Part shown: positions 1-11,013 of the stretch, one piece after another | How the letters are laid out: each line of letters starts with the position of its first letter | Numbering within the stretch: position 1 is the stretch's first letter | Origin: Strigamia acuminata | Taxonomy: Eukaryota > Arthropoda > Chilopoda > Geophilomorpha > Linotaeniidae | Assembly: GCA_949358305.1 (NCBI GenBank) | Contig: OX442314.1 | Coordinates: forward strand, 61,947,369-62,011,368 | Direction of reading: 5' to 3' | Length of the DNA: 64,000 bases | Translations under genes and position numbers: made by a program | Notes under the pieces: model-generated | The model's input: only the letters and a program-made list of their open reading frames with translations | What the model was told of the DNA's origin: nothing | Databases searched by the model: none

Positions 1-544
1 ACAACGCCAAAAAAACGCCCGAAAACGCCCCAAGAACGCACCAAAACGCCCCAAGAACGCACCAAAACGCCAGATAACCGTGCAACTTGAGGCAAAAAAC
101 ATGCGAACATAATTTTTTGCTTTGAGTGGCACGATTTTCAGGCTTTTTGGAGCATTTTGAAGCGTTTTGGGGCGTTTTAGAACGTTTTTGCTTATTTTTT
201 AGCATTCTCATGCGAGCTCGCGCGTGCAGGCGAGAAAAAAACAAACTTATTTCTTCAAGAGTTAAAAAAAAAATAACCCTAACCGGGAAATTACTGTAAA
301 AACAACGGCTTGCCTCGAATAAACGCCGGGGCGTTTACTAATTTTCAAGACTGGAAGTGAGGCGAGATGTTGTTTGCTTTATTTGTTAAAACAAATTAGG
401 CGTCACTAATTCACCTGTATTAGGGTTTCGGTTCTGAGAAACCGGACGAGGAGTCACAATAACGGGACACGGGAAATTTCAAAACTTACCGGTTCCGTCA
501 AAACGCCATTGAAACGTTACATTTTTATAGCGTGTCAATGATAA

Positions 545-705
545 AAATGGTCATTTTGGATGAAAAACGGCCATTTTGGATGAAAAATGGCCATTTTTAC
601 TATAAAAAATGGCTGAAAATGGCCATTTTTACTATGACAAATGGCTGAAAATGGCCATTTTAATAAAAAAAGGCCATTTTTACTTCGAAAATTGGCTAAA
701 AATGG
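545..705. repeat. Cluster of AAAATGGCCATTTT palindromes
   Basis: This is a short array of the palindromic word AAAATGGCCATTTT and variants (AAAACGGCCATTTT), alternating with TTGGATGA or TACTATGA spacers. Equivalent clusters lie at about 2085-2205 and 3040-3190, each just upstream of the GTGACAACGCC module, so the cluster belongs to the composite repeat unit. The open frame across it on the minus strand has no coding character. Confidence 0.75.
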
Positions 706-720
706 CCACTTGAGTGAGTG

Positions 721-1230
721 ACAACGCCAAAAAACGCGTGCAAACGCCTGCGAACGCCCCAAAACGCCCCAAAACGCCAGATGACAATGCAACTTGAGGC
801 ATAAAACTTGAAAACACAATTTTAAACGTCACAAAAGTTGAAACAAAGATGAAAAATTAATTTTTTGCCTCAAGTTGCGCGATTTTCAGGTCTTTTGGAG
901 TGTTTTTGAGCATTTTTTGGCGTTCTCAGCGGCGTGTTTGCCTCAAATAAACGCCGGTTTAAACAAAAAATGACGTCATTTTTGGTTTAAAATTGAAGTA
1001 AAACACAAAATATTTTAGTTTTTAAATGCAACTGGTCTAAATTTTGTCAAATGTTGTCATACTTCTTGAAAGTCATCATTTATTGATAAAAAATTTGAAA
1101 ATTTACCTAATTGTAGCATGTATTTGTGGTTAGTTTTGATTTGAATTCAAACTGTAATTTTTTGCTTCGAGTTGCGCGATTTTCAGGCGTTTTGGGGCGT
1201 TTTTGAGCTTTTTTTGGCGTCCTCAGGCGA
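721..1230 (+). repeat. Direct repeat copy 1 of a roughly 530-bp composite unit
   Basis: This stretch aligns by eye with 3205-3740. It begins with the GTGACAACGCCAAAAAACGC word, continues through the GCAACTTGAGGC arm and the opposing TTTTGCC.CGAGTTGCG arm, then a shared AT-rich segment (GGTTTAAAC..AAATGAC.TCATTTTT, AAAACACAAAATATTTTAGT), and ends at another TTGCGCGATTTTCAGGCGTTTTGG module. The two copies differ by scattered substitutions and small indels, so the duplication is not recent. Confidence 0.7.
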
Positions 1231-3204
1231 GCTCGCGCGTGCACGTCACAAGTAACCCTAATCAGGAAAGAACCTACAAAAACTATGGCTTGCCTCGCAT
1301 AAACGCCGGGGCGTTTATTCATTTTCAAAAAGACAAATGAAATGGATAAATAAAGAAATTAGCGGGGAAATCCAACATGGCGCCCACTTCAAATCCGCTA
1401 GAGCGGCAAAACACGACATTTGAATTTCAACACAAGAATAAAATCAAGAATACACACTGTATTGAATAAAATAACATTAGGAAATGTAATTTCCTACAAC
1501 AAAAGCACTATTTATTAAAAGAACACTTGAAAATAATCGTTTGCCGAACGGAATGAACTCGGTCAGCAGCGCACAAGTGCGTACCGACAACAAACGCTCG
1601 AAACGACAAAACGACCGTTCCGGGACAAAAATAAAGCAAACCAATCGACAGATCACCCCCAAATTAGTCTAAATCAATTCTAAAACCTATCCATAACACA
1701 AGAATAAGGTCCAAACAAAAGGTTAGAAGTTTGAACACAACCGAACTAGATTAAGAAATATGACGTCACGCGTCTTACGCAAGTGATCTGTAAATCGACG
1801 GATGCACTAAAAATCATCCAAAATCACACAAAATGAGCAAGAATTAAAGAAATAAGACACAGAGAAGTAATAAAACTTTAAATAGCAATGAATAAAGATA
1901 ATATCAATATCATAGACACTAAAATTCATGAAAACACTGTAACTTTTAATAAATCACAAAAAATGAAAGTTTAATATGTAAAAATATCTAAAAAGCTGAA
2001 ATTCAAGAAAAGCAAAAATTAAAGACACTTTGTTAACTTTAATTAAGACAATAAATGACATAAAATCCGGACACAACAATTATTCCATTTTGGATGAAAA
2101 ACGGCCCTTTTGGATGAAAAACGGCCATTTTGGATGAAAAACGGCTAAAAATGACCATTTTTCTATGAAAAATGGCTAAAAATGGCTAAAAATGGCCATT
2201 TGATTGAATGACAACGCCAAAAAACGCCCAAGAACGCCCGCAAATGCCTAAAAATGCCTAAAAACGCCCCAAAACGCAAAATGACAATGCAACTTGAGGC
2301 AAAAAACATGAGAACACAATTGTAAACGTTACAAAAGTTGAAACAAAAATAAACAATTAATGTTTTGCCTCGAGTTGCACGATTTTCAGGCGTTTTGGAG
2401 TATTTTTTGGCGTTCTCAGGCGTACTCGCGCGTACACGTCACTGCCGAGTAAAAAAAACATACTTATTTCTTCAAGAGTTAAAAAGGAAGTAACCCTAAT
2501 CAGGAAAAAAAATGCAAAAACAATGGCTTGCCTCGAACAAACGCCAGAAGTGAGGCGAGATGTTGTTTGCTTTATTTATTAAATCAAATTAGGCGTTGCT
2601 AATTCACCTGTATCTCTTAGTTCGACGTAAGAACACGCGCTTTTTTTAAAATGAAAGCCCAAGTTGGGTTTCATAAACGTACCGTATTGCCTTGAATAAA
2701 AGCCGGGGTGTTTATTAATTTTTAAGACCAGAAACGAGGCGAGATCACGACTCAAGATTAAGCGAGAAGAAATAAACGTGTTTCTTCTAAAGGAAGTAAC
2801 CCTAATCAGGAAAAACTTACATAAACAATGGTTTGCCTTGAATAAACGCCGGGGCGTTTATAAATTTTCAAGACGGGAGGCAAGGTGAGATGATGATGCG
2901 GTGCGACGCGAATAAAAGCCCAAGTTGGGTGTTGCCTCGAATAAACGCCGGGGCGTTTATTAATTTTCAAAACCGGAAATGAGGCGAGATCAAAACGCCA
3001 TTGAAACGTTACATTTTAATAACGTTTCAACGATAAAAACGGCCATTTTTGATTAAAAAAACGACTAAAAATGGCCATTTTACTATAAAAACGGTGAAAA
3101 AAAAACATTTTTACTCTGAAAAATGGCTAAAAATGGCCATTTTGACGAAAAACGGCCATTTTTACTACGGAAAATGCTAAAATTGGCCACTTGAGTGAGT
3201 GACA

Positions 3205-3740
3205 ACGCCAAAAAACGCCTGCGAACGCCTGCGAACACATAAAAACACTCCAAAACGCCAGATGACAATGCAACTTGAGGCAAAAAACATGAGAACACAA
3301 TTTTAAACGTCACAAAAGTTGAAATAAAGATGAAAAATTAATGTTTTGCCTCGAGTTGCGCGATTTTCAGGCGTTTTTGAGCGTTTTTTAGCATTTTTTG
3401 GCGTTCTCAGGCGTGCTCGTGTGTACACGTCACTGCCGAAGAAAAAAACAAACTTATTTCTTTTAGTTAAAATGTATTTCAAGCTTTAACAGGGGTTTAA
3501 ACAGAAAATGACATCATTTTTAGTTTAAAATTGAAGTAAAACACAAAATATTTTAGTTTTTGAGTGCAACTGATCCACGTTATGTCAAATGTTTCCATTA
3601 CTTCTTGAAAGCCAAAAAATTTGAAAATTTAGCTAATTTCAGCATGTATTTGTAGCTAGTTTTGATTTGAATACACACTGTAATGTTTTGCCTCGAGTTG
3701 CGCGATTTTCAGGCGTTTTGGGACGTTTTGGAGCAAAAAA
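3205..3740 (+). repeat. Direct repeat copy 2 of a roughly 530-bp composite unit
   Basis: Partner of 721-1230 with the same module order. It contains the inverted pair formed by GCAACTTGAGGCAAAAAACAT near 3270 and its imperfect reverse complement near 3343-3360, giving a fold-back of about 90 bp with an AT-rich loop. Similar fold-backs lie near 65-155, 790-885 and 2288-2385. Confidence 0.7.
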
Positions 3741-3800
3741 AACAAACTTAATTCTTCAAGAGTTAAAAAGGAAGTAATCCTAATCAGGAAAAGCCCACAA

Positions 3801-4576
3801 AAAACAATGCAAGATCACGCGGTACGACGCACGGACTCCCAGCGCACGGAATGCACGGACTTTCTGTGGACTTCCCGTGCACGGAAGACCGGCGCGGACA
3901 TTTCCATTGGAGACCAGCGCAGAATTACCTACAGGCAATTCCGAATCAAAGGCTTCTTTATGGTTTATACATTACTTTGCAGTAGGTATGCCTGGCCTTG
4001 ATTTGAAAGTGCAGTAAATTCTGCTGAATGCAGTGTTTTAAACTCGCAGCAATTGCGATGGTGCCAACTATTGGAAAATAAATTTAAAATGTAAAACCAA
4101 AGAATTTGTAAAAAAAATTTGTTTTAATCAATTGCAATAATGATATTCTACTTAATTGTTGGATTATGAAACGTGAAACCAATCCCATGATTAGGAAATA
4201 TAAATTTTATTAAATTCATCGTGTATCTCACATCTCACATTCACTGCCATTTACTTAGTGTCATCCAAAAATCAGGTTTTATCAAATCCTGAGGTTATTC
4301 TAGTACGTCTTAACTGCCCGGCAGGTCGCGCAACCTGTGGAGCAACAATTGATGTAAATAGTGCAAGCAGCACGCACGGGAAAGTGCGCACTGATGGGTC
4401 CATGCCAGTGCAAGTACATTGGGTAATGTATTATTGCGAGCGCGCGTGTTTTCACACGATTACAATGTGCTGATTAAACCAACAGCATTATAGAAGCATT
4501 ATAGACTGATTATATTGTATAATTTTTATTTTAACAAAACCCTGAATTTCATTTCTAATCGGTTTTTTTTTTTATT
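3801..4576. other. Intergenic stretch without a supportable gene
   Basis: Two short plus-strand frames (3807-4001 and 4258-4473) have no recognisable domain and no homologue elsewhere in the window. There is a GC-richer island around 3820-3930 made of imperfect GCACGGA/TGCACGGACTT repeats, and an A/T homopolymer at 4562-4575 that marks the edge of the Copia-2 LTR remnant. Confidence 0.5.
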
Positions 4577-4915
4577 GACGCGCACAGAAGCGTTGTAGCA
4601 TGTTCACACAATGTGGAATTTGCAAATTTGAGAAAGCGGCTTTCCCAAGGTTGATAAAACGCGCGCGATCGTGCGGAATATACAAATAAGTGAAATCCGC
4701 AAAATCAGCCATGAGACTGCGAACAGGGGGTCAAGGTATAGGCCGCCGTAATGTTAAAAATAGGGTCCCTTTCGCACTCCGAGAAATCCGCATGCGCGCC
4801 ATAAGGTTAACTAATACATCGAAATATGATAACTAATGAAACAAATATCGAGAAATACAAATATAATATAATATTTGACCACATTTTGAAGTAAATGATG
4901 CAAAGCGCACCAACA
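4577..4915 (-). repeat. Copia-2 3' LTR, truncated
   Basis: On the minus strand a G-rich polypurine tract (complement of 4918-4924) is followed by TTTGTTGG, the same junction as in Copia-1 and Copia-3, which fixes the LTR start at 4915. The LTR can be followed to about 4577, where it runs into AATAAA plus an 11-base A run (minus strand). The 3' end expected from the 5' remnant at 11034-11049 is not found downstream, so this LTR is incomplete at its far end. Confidence 0.65.
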
Positions 4916-4917
4916 AA

Positions 4918-4924
4918 TCCCCCC
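4918..4924 (-). other. Copia-2 polypurine tract
   Basis: The minus strand reads ATGGGGGGATT immediately before the LTR start, the expected plus-strand DNA primer. Sister elements show GGGGGGATT (Copia-3) and AGGGGGATT (Copia-1) at the same place. Confidence 0.65.
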
Positions 4925-5136
4925 ATACTTCAAAATGGGTTGAAGTACAATAACTTAAATAGAACACGGGATCTTTCAGTGTCCAAATAGAAAATGAAAA
5001 CAATAAATTTCGGAATTATCGCGTCGGGTACTAACGTTTACATCACTTAACTAAGCTCAGAATTCCCAATCTAACTACGCGATAAAACCTCAAATCCGGG
5101 AAAATAACTAAAGAGTGTCCGAAAATACAATGGAAA

Positions 5137-5137
<1 letters not shown>

Positions 5138-5169
<32 letters not shown>
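5138..5169. repeat. Long A homopolymer (T on element sense strand)
   Basis: An uninterrupted A run of about 32 bases lies just after the Copia-2 stop codon, between it and the polypurine tract. The matching place in Copia-3 has no such tract, so it is an expansion or insertion specific to this copy. Confidence 0.8.
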
Positions 5170-5172
<3 letters not shown>

Positions 5173-5180
5173 GAAATCGG

Positions 5181-8100
5181 TTACTGGCAGAAAATTCCCG
5201 CGGTGAGCATTCGGAGTCGTTCCGACCCGAGCCACTTGGTGAATATATCGGCTACGTTCGTTTCACCGGGGATCTTCCGTAAATCGAAGCACTTTGCCAG
5301 ATACCACTCCCGCAACCAGTGGTACTTTACGCGAATATGTTTGGTTTTCGCGTTCTCGACGTCGTTGGAAGTGAACTGAATCGACGCTAAAGCGTCGGAA
5401 TAAACGAGAGGTCGAGAGATGCGGTTGAGAAACAGGAGCTTTGCGAAAATGTCGTCGAGCCAGTAGAGTTCCTTTACGCACTCGACGAGGGCGATGAATT
5501 CCGCTTCCATCGTCGAGCACGCAACCGAAGACTGCTTCCTACAGTACCAGCCGATGGGGACTTGGCCGATATAGGTGATAAAACCTCCGAAGCTGAGCGA
5601 TGTTTCGGTGTCGGAGGCCCAAGAAGCGTCGGTGTACGCCCATAACTGGCTCGTCGTACATCCAGACAATTCGATCGCGTAGTCGGCCGTATTCGCAACA
5701 TAGCGGAGAACCTGAAGAAGCGCACGAATATGGGTTTTGTCGTAACAGGTGTTGTATTGCGACAACGCGATAACGGAATATAAGATGTCTGGTCGAGTAC
5801 GAGATGCGAGGAACAAAAGCGATCCGATTAACGACCGATACGGGAAGTCGGAAAGATTTTCGGTGGACCCCTTCTTCAAAGTTGTTCCTGGGGTAACGGG
5901 GACTTTAATCATCTTGTCTGCCGTAACCTCGAATTTCTTGAGCATCTTGTCGATGTACGCTCGTTGGATAATGAAAACCCTTCCTGCGGATCTGATGAAG
6001 TCGACGCCGAGCAATCGAGAGATGGGCCCCAGGTTGACGATCTCGAACTTCAAAGAAATTAGCCGGATGATTTGATCAAAAATGCCGTCCGTCGAGTAGA
6101 AAAGAACGATGTTGTCCACGTAGACTAGCATTACGGCTGAAGTTCCGAAAATATACACACAGTTGCACGCAGGAAGTTTGCGGAATCCGAGTTCGCGTAA
6201 CGTGGCATCTAACTTTTCGTACCACTGACGGCCAGATTGGTGGAGACCGTACAGCGATTTGATAAGGAGCCAGGCGTTATTCGGGTTCGAACAGTATGCA
6301 CCGGCGGGGATTCGCATGTAGACTCGGTGCTCGAGCTCACCGTAAAGGTAAGCACACTTCACGTCAAGGTGAGCGTCTTTCCAACCCTGTAGAATCACGA
6401 GAAGACAAAAGAAGAATCGGATGAGTACGAAGTTTACGACGGGGCTGAAGACCTCGTCGTAATCGACGCCGAGGGTCTGTCGGAATCCTTGCGCGACTAA
6501 TCTAGCGCGGTATCTCGTAATTTGTCCCGATGCGTCCGTCTTCAATTTAAATAGCCATTTACAGCCCAGGATTGTCGTATTCGGAGGTTTCGGGACTTCC
6601 TGATAAACCTCACGCTTCTTGAAAGTATCAAGTTCTTCATCGATAGCGCCTTGCCACTTGGGCGCATCGGGGAACTTGACAGCCTCTGCGTAAGATCCAG
6701 GTTCACGTCGACAGAGATGAACACGAGGGCGGAGCGCCGTAACCACGGGTAGTTGATGTTCCATGTTTCCGAAGAAAAACAGGCTCTCGTCATATAGTAT
6801 GTCGGGTTTGGAGCGAAGACGTACACCGGGTTTCGGAAAGTAATAAACATCTATCTTGATTTGGCCAAGAACTTGGTCTTTACGCAGATGTTCTTCACGA
6901 CGCCAATTACTAAATGGATTATTGCCTCCAATTTGGCGCCATTTATACGTCGTACCGCCGGTGTCGACAATGACAGGTGCCTCAGGAGGGCGTGCAGGCG
7001 CAGATCCTCTTCTCATCGCCACGTTTCTCGGAAGAGAACCCGGAGGAGAGTCCAACGGAGATCCTGTCGGTGTCGTGCCAAGAGAGGCATCCCGAGTCAA
7101 GTCCTGAGATAACGTGATGTCGGTAGGCAAAATCAATGGTATTGCCTCGGCTCCGAGGACTAGAGGCTCAAAGCCAGGCGGAGGAGATTGTAGTCCTGGT
7201 GGAGGAGAGCGTAAGCCCGGTGGAGGAGAACGTGGAGGCGCCGAATCATCAGAGTCATAATCATCCGTCGTGTCGCCTCTATCATCTGAATCGGAGTCCT
7301 TCGGTAGTTGTAAATACTCGATGTGATCGTCAAACTTGACGTGAGACGATTGTTGGGCAGGTAATTCAGATTCTGGTTCAGTAAAACATTGATTGTTCGT
7401 ATTAGCGGGTCGTTGAGTTCGTCGGAAAGATTGCCTCTCGTCGATTTTTACGTGAATTGACTCAACGACTTTATTATCAACGGGGTTCCACACACGGTAT
7501 CCGCGCGTTGTCGACGCGTAACCAACTAAATAACCTTCCCACGCACGAGGTGCCAATTTGCTACATCCGGGCGCGGTGAAGTGTACCCAACATTTCGATC
7601 CGAGTTTGCGAAGATGTCGAACCGATAACGCCCGCTGACGCCAAAGGATGTAAGGCACTTCATTCTTTAATCGTGAATGGGGTGAGCGATTTTTGAGATA
7701 AGCGAATGTAACGGCGATTTCTGCCCAAAGTCCTTCTGGCAGTCGAGCTTCGTCCAGTGTTGCCCGCATGAAATCGGCCATCGTCCGGTTGATTCGTTCG
7801 GCTGTGCCGTTCATTTGAGGGCTCGATGGGTTCGTACGTTGTGCTTGAATCCCACTTTTACGTAGATATTCGGCGAATTCGTTCGACATGAACTCGCCGC
7901 CCCTATCGGTCCGGATGGCCTTGACTCGAGTGTCCGCAACTCGCTCAATCCGGGACACAAAATCTTTGAAGCATTCGAAAGTCTGTGATTTGTTGGCCAA
8001 CGGAAACATCCACGTATAGCGGGTTGCGTCGTCGATAATCGTGAAAATGTAACGAGCGCCGCCGAATGAATCCTGCTGATGTGGGCCCCACAAATCCATG

Positions 8101-9980
8101 TGGAGTAAATCCAATGCTTTGGTCATAATAGGATGATCATCCGGTTTGTGGGATGCCCGTGTCGATTTACCGATGCGACAATGATTGCAGGCCAGTTCTT
8201 TCATAACTTCGCTGGGTTCTATCCCGTAAACCTGCTCATTCGCCGCCAAAAGCTTCATAGCATTTGTATGCAGGTGTCCTAGTCGACTATGCCATATTCC
8301 AGTAGCATCCTTCTTCGAAGTCGGCACTGCAACCTTTTTCTGGTTGGTTCCGGAAGAAGGTGGAGGAGGAGGGACATGGGCGAATGGAATCGACTTTAGT
8401 ATGTCGACATAGGATTGATGAGAGGCGGATGTGGTTTTGGCTTGGATAGGTGTCGGAGCGGGTGCAGGAGCGGGAGCAGATTTCGGAGTTGGAATGGGAA
8501 GTGTCGCCTGTGGTAACGGCGGAAATTCAATCCGGAAATCAGACGTCTCGCGTTCCTTTTGTCTCTTTTTCGGCTTTGGAATTTTAACGAAGTCTTCCTC
8601 AACGGTAACTAAAGTCTTTACTGGAGGTGAAAGTTCCGAAACAGAAACAGCACTCGTAACCGTAGACACGGGTGGACACAAGCCGTCGACGTAGCAAAGG
8701 CCGCCCCTAACTTTAGCTCGGAGACCCGGGCGGTGAAAGTCGGTCTCGTAGACATCGATCTGTCCATTAAACACGTGGATATGGTGACCACGTTTGTCAA
8801 TTCTCGACACTGAGATTAGATTAGCTTCGAAATTTGGAGCATACAGCACCTCGACCAGGTTGACTGCACACTGACATCCGTCGATTAAAGTCTCGATTCG
8901 TACAGTCCCTTTGCCGGTAACCTGGGAGGTGCCTTGCCCCAATTCGATGTCGAAGGGCACGAGTTTGACAAAGTCAGTAAACCACGAAGAAACATGAGTG
9001 ACGTGGTCTGTTGCGCCGCAGTCCACGATCCACTCGTGGGACTGCATAAAATGGGCCGTCGGTGATTCGGTTATCTGCGGGGGTGCGTTGACGAAGTACG
9101 TGGATTCTCGTTTCACCTGCGAACTTCCTCTCGGACGACCGTCGTTGGCCTTGTTCGGATTATTTTTTCCCCGTTTGCGGCTTCTGCTTCTAGGAGGTCT
9201 TTGAAGAGACGCTGTCGGATTAGAAGACTGTTGTTTACGTGGTTCGGGACACTTATTTGCGTAGTGCCCCATCTGGCCGCAATTAAAACACGTAACGGTG
9301 GAAAGTGGACGTTGAGAACGAGATCGCCCACGAGATTTGTCCGTCGAGTAAGCCTGGGAAGACGTTGACGATTGATCGTGTGACCTCATCGATCCGAGTC
9401 TCATATACTCCGAGAGGAGTTGATCCGCGACAGCTTGGGGTTTGAACTTCGGGTCTTCCCAATGGTAAATGGCGAAGGAAACTTGTGAATATTCGGGGGG
9501 GAGCATGTCCAAGTACTGGTAGGCATGATGATCCTCCGAAGTTTTCTCCCCGATATCCTTTAATTTCTGGACGTGGAAGTCCACTCGTCCAAGAAAATCC
9601 GCCATTTCTTCGCCTTTTTGTAAGCGAAGACCGAGAAATTCCCGCCGAAGAGCCGCCTTCCGGGCGCGTGAGCTTGGCGCGTAGATTTTTGCTAAGATGT
9701 CCCACGCCTGCTTAGGCGTGTCACAATTGTCCAGGGCGGACTTCTTCGCCTCTGAGACGGAACAGAAAATCAAGCCCAACGCCTTGTCCTTCCGGCGTTT
9801 GTATTTCTTAAGTTCCTTCGGGTCAGCCGTCTTCTTGAAATCCTCCTCGTCCTCTTCCGTGACGTGGTGCCACAAACTTTCAGATTTGAGCGTCATCTTC
9901 ATGCTGCGCGCCCACATCTCGTAGTTTCCCACCGAGAGTATGGGCGTCCGCAAGCCTTGTTGATCGGACGACTTCTGCAT
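5181..9980 (-). CDS. Copia-2 gag-pol polyprotein (catalytically altered)
   Basis: A single frame of 1600 residues in Ty1/copia order: gag, protease, integrase, reverse transcriptase, RNase H. The ATG at 9980 is chosen because MQKSSDQQ aligns with the start of Copia-3; the frame is open 38 codons further upstream. Visible motifs: CCHC knuckle CFNCGQMGHYANKC (residue about 231), protease DCGATDH (320), integrase HH-CC (HSRLGHLH..CNHC), then LLHMDLWGP, RTDRGGEF and NGTAERINRT of the D,D,E triad, RT (KWLFKLK, LYGLHQSGRQW) and RNase H (YTDASWASD). The RT box reads YVDN instead of YVDD (N codon at 6111-6113), which should abolish polymerisation. The frame is otherwise intact, so inactivation is recent or the copy is mobilised in trans. 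It is closely related to Copia-3. Confidence 0.93.
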   Translation of the reverse strand: MQKSSDQQGLRTPILSVGNYEMWARSMKMTLKSESLWHHVTEEDEEDFKKTADPKELKKYKRRKDKALGLIFCSVSEAKKSALDNCDTPKQAWDILAKIYAPSSRARKAALRREFLGLRLQKGEEMADFLGRVDFHVQKLKDIGEKTSEDHHAYQYLDMLPPEYSQVSFAIYHWEDPKFKPQAVADQLLSEYMRLGSMRSHDQSSTSSQAYSTDKSRGRSRSQRPLSTVTCFNCGQMGHYANKCPEPRKQQSSNPTASLQRPPRSRSRKRGKNNPNKANDGRPRGSSQVKRESTYFVNAPPQITESPTAHFMQSHEWIVDCGATDHVTHVSSWFTDFVKLVPFDIELGQGTSQVTGKGTVRIETLIDGCQCAVNLVEVLYAPNFEANLISVSRIDKRGHHIHVFNGQIDVYETDFHRPGLRAKVRGGLCYVDGLCPPVSTVTSAVSVSELSPPVKTLVTVEEDFVKIPKPKKRQKERETSDFRIEFPPLPQATLPIPTPKSAPAPAPAPTPIQAKTTSASHQSYVDILKSIPFAHVPPPPPSSGTNQKKVAVPTSKKDATGIWHSRLGHLHTNAMKLLAANEQVYGIEPSEVMKELACNHCRIGKSTRASHKPDDHPIMTKALDLLHMDLWGPHQQDSFGGARYIFTIIDDATRYTWMFPLANKSQTFECFKDFVSRIERVADTRVKAIRTDRGGEFMSNEFAEYLRKSGIQAQRTNPSSPQMNGTAERINRTMADFMRATLDEARLPEGLWAEIAVTFAYLKNRSPHSRLKNEVPYILWRQRALSVRHLRKLGSKCWVHFTAPGCSKLAPRAWEGYLVGYASTTRGYRVWNPVDNKVVESIHVKIDERQSFRRTQRPANTNNQCFTEPESELPAQQSSHVKFDDHIEYLQLPKDSDSDDRGDTTDDYDSDDSAPPRSPPPGLRSPPPGLQSPPPGFEPLVLGAEAIPLILPTDITLSQDLTRDASLGTTPTGSPLDSPPGSLPRNVAMRRGSAPARPPEAPVIVDTGGTTYKWRQIGGNNPFSNWRREEHLRKDQVLGQIKIDVYYFPKPGVRLRSKPDILYDESLFFFGNMEHQLPVVTALRPRVHLCRREPGSYAEAVKFPDAPKWQGAIDEELDTFKKREVYQEVPKPPNTTILGCKWLFKLKTDASGQITRYRARLVAQGFRQTLGVDYDEVFSPVVNFVLIRFFFCLLVILQGWKDAHLDVKCAYLYGELEHRVYMRIPAGAYCSNPNNAWLLIKSLYGLHQSGRQWYEKLDATLRELGFRKLPACNCVYIFGTSAVMLVYVDNIVLFYSTDGIFDQIIRLISLKFEIVNLGPISRLLGVDFIRSAGRVFIIQRAYIDKMLKKFEVTADKMIKVPVTPGTTLKKGSTENLSDFPYRSLIGSLLFLASRTRPDILYSVIALSQYNTCYDKTHIRALLQVLRYVANTADYAIELSGCTTSQLWAYTDASWASDTETSLSFGGFITYIGQVPIGWYCRKQSSVACSTMEAEFIALVECVKELYWLDDIFAKLLFLNRISRPLVYSDALASIQFTSNDVENAKTKHIRVKYHWLREWYLAKCFDLRKIPGETNVADIFTKWLGSERLRMLTAGIFCQ

Positions 9981-11013
9981 GGTGGATACCAAAACACAGA
10001 CGCGAAAAATACCGTGGAATTGGAAGTGGCACTGGCAAATGCTTTGATGAAATGCGAAGCACTGGTGTTGTCGATGCACTAATGTTCGATGCACTGATAA
10101 CGTAGCACTTAATTCGGAGCACTGTCAAAGCGGAAACCAAAAAGGGGATGCCAATGCTACAATTGGCACAAATAACCCCAGTTAAGTATCTCCCTAACGC
10201 CCTTTGCAAACCACCTGGGGTCACGGAAACGTTAGGTGGCCCTGAGAAAGCCTTAACTGGGAATACAAGCTTCGCGTGCCCGACTGGACACAAGGGCGAA
10301 ACCGATACTAATTGACCCAACCAAAATCTTAAAAATATCTTACAAACTAACAAAATAATTTGAAAAAGGCGAAATAGATGAATCAATCGCGGTTGCGATC
10401 CTCGTGCAAATGTGGGCACGGCGCAGCTTTCTCGAAAAGCTGGAGAAAGCGCAATTCGGACGTTAATGTCCGAATTCTTCTCGAAATAATTCGAGGCTCT
10501 TCTTCCTCTTGTAAAGATCGGCGTATAACGGCCGTTCTCCGGGGAACTGCACCGCGAACAATCGAGTGTTCGTTTCTCGTTGCAACTGCCGCTCTTCGCT
10601 AAGCAGTGTCGAAATCGCAAATTGTCGGAAAATCTGTAAATAAAGAAAATCCGTATCGAAAATCGCGAATCCCGCGTAATTCCGTACGGCATTAAACGAG
10701 GAATCGTTGAAACAACAGCCTTGGCTGCTGTGAGACGTCGAAAAAACCGAAAAACCTGGAAAATACAATATTTGCACTGAAATTCGCGAATTTGGCGATA
10801 TTTCGTGCAAAATTCGGCTCAAAAATGACGAAATGTGCAGCGTGCACGGTCCAAAACGTCGGTGATGCGTCCCAGGCACTCCCCGAAACGTATGGCAGAC
10901 GAAAATCGCGGCGAAGATCGTTGCTACCTGAAAATACAAATTTTCGACGCAAAATCGCGAATTTCGCGAGAATGTTGTCGAAAATTAGGCAAAAAATGGT
11001 TGAATTAGGCAGC
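9981..11013 (-). other. Copia-2 leader (between PBS and gag)
   Basis: A roughly 1-kb untranslated leader. On the minus strand its upstream half contains two imperfect copies of a module of about 150 bp built on AAATTCGCGAATTT-like and GATTTTCGT words, each ending in a TTTTCAGG acceptor-like string; the Copia-3 leader carries the same kind of modules. Around 10211-10290 it shares a GTCCAGTCGGGCAC segment with the Copia-1 leader. Overlapping minus-strand frames (10463-10939, 9880-10692) are open but show no conserved protein. Confidence 0.6.

Larger units (their letters stand above)
1..3800. repeat. Complex interspersed and fold-back repeat region
   Basis: No gene is supported here. The region is a mosaic of a few recurring modules: runs of AACGCC/GGCGTTTT words, the near-palindrome TAAACGCC-GG-GGCGTTTA (for example near 315, 1300, 2700, 2845 and 2945), the perfect palindrome AAAATGGCCATTTT in clusters, a recurring GTAACCCTAATCAGG word, and an inverted pair GCAACTTGAGGCAAAA / TTTTGCCTCGAGTTGC. 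Short frames on the minus strand are products of these low-complexity words. Modules recur in the same order several times, which suggests local duplication of a composite unit rather than independent insertions. The stretch 1331-2080 inside it is AT-rich with no recognisable feature. Confidence 0.8.

Noticed and set aside
3807-4001. Small plus-strand gene of 64 residues
   Set aside because: Arises from imperfect GCACGGA repeats; no homologue or domain seen.
5263-10082. Many short frames on both strands inside Copia-2 and other polyproteins
   Set aside because: Shadows of the polyprotein reading frames in high-complexity coding sequence.
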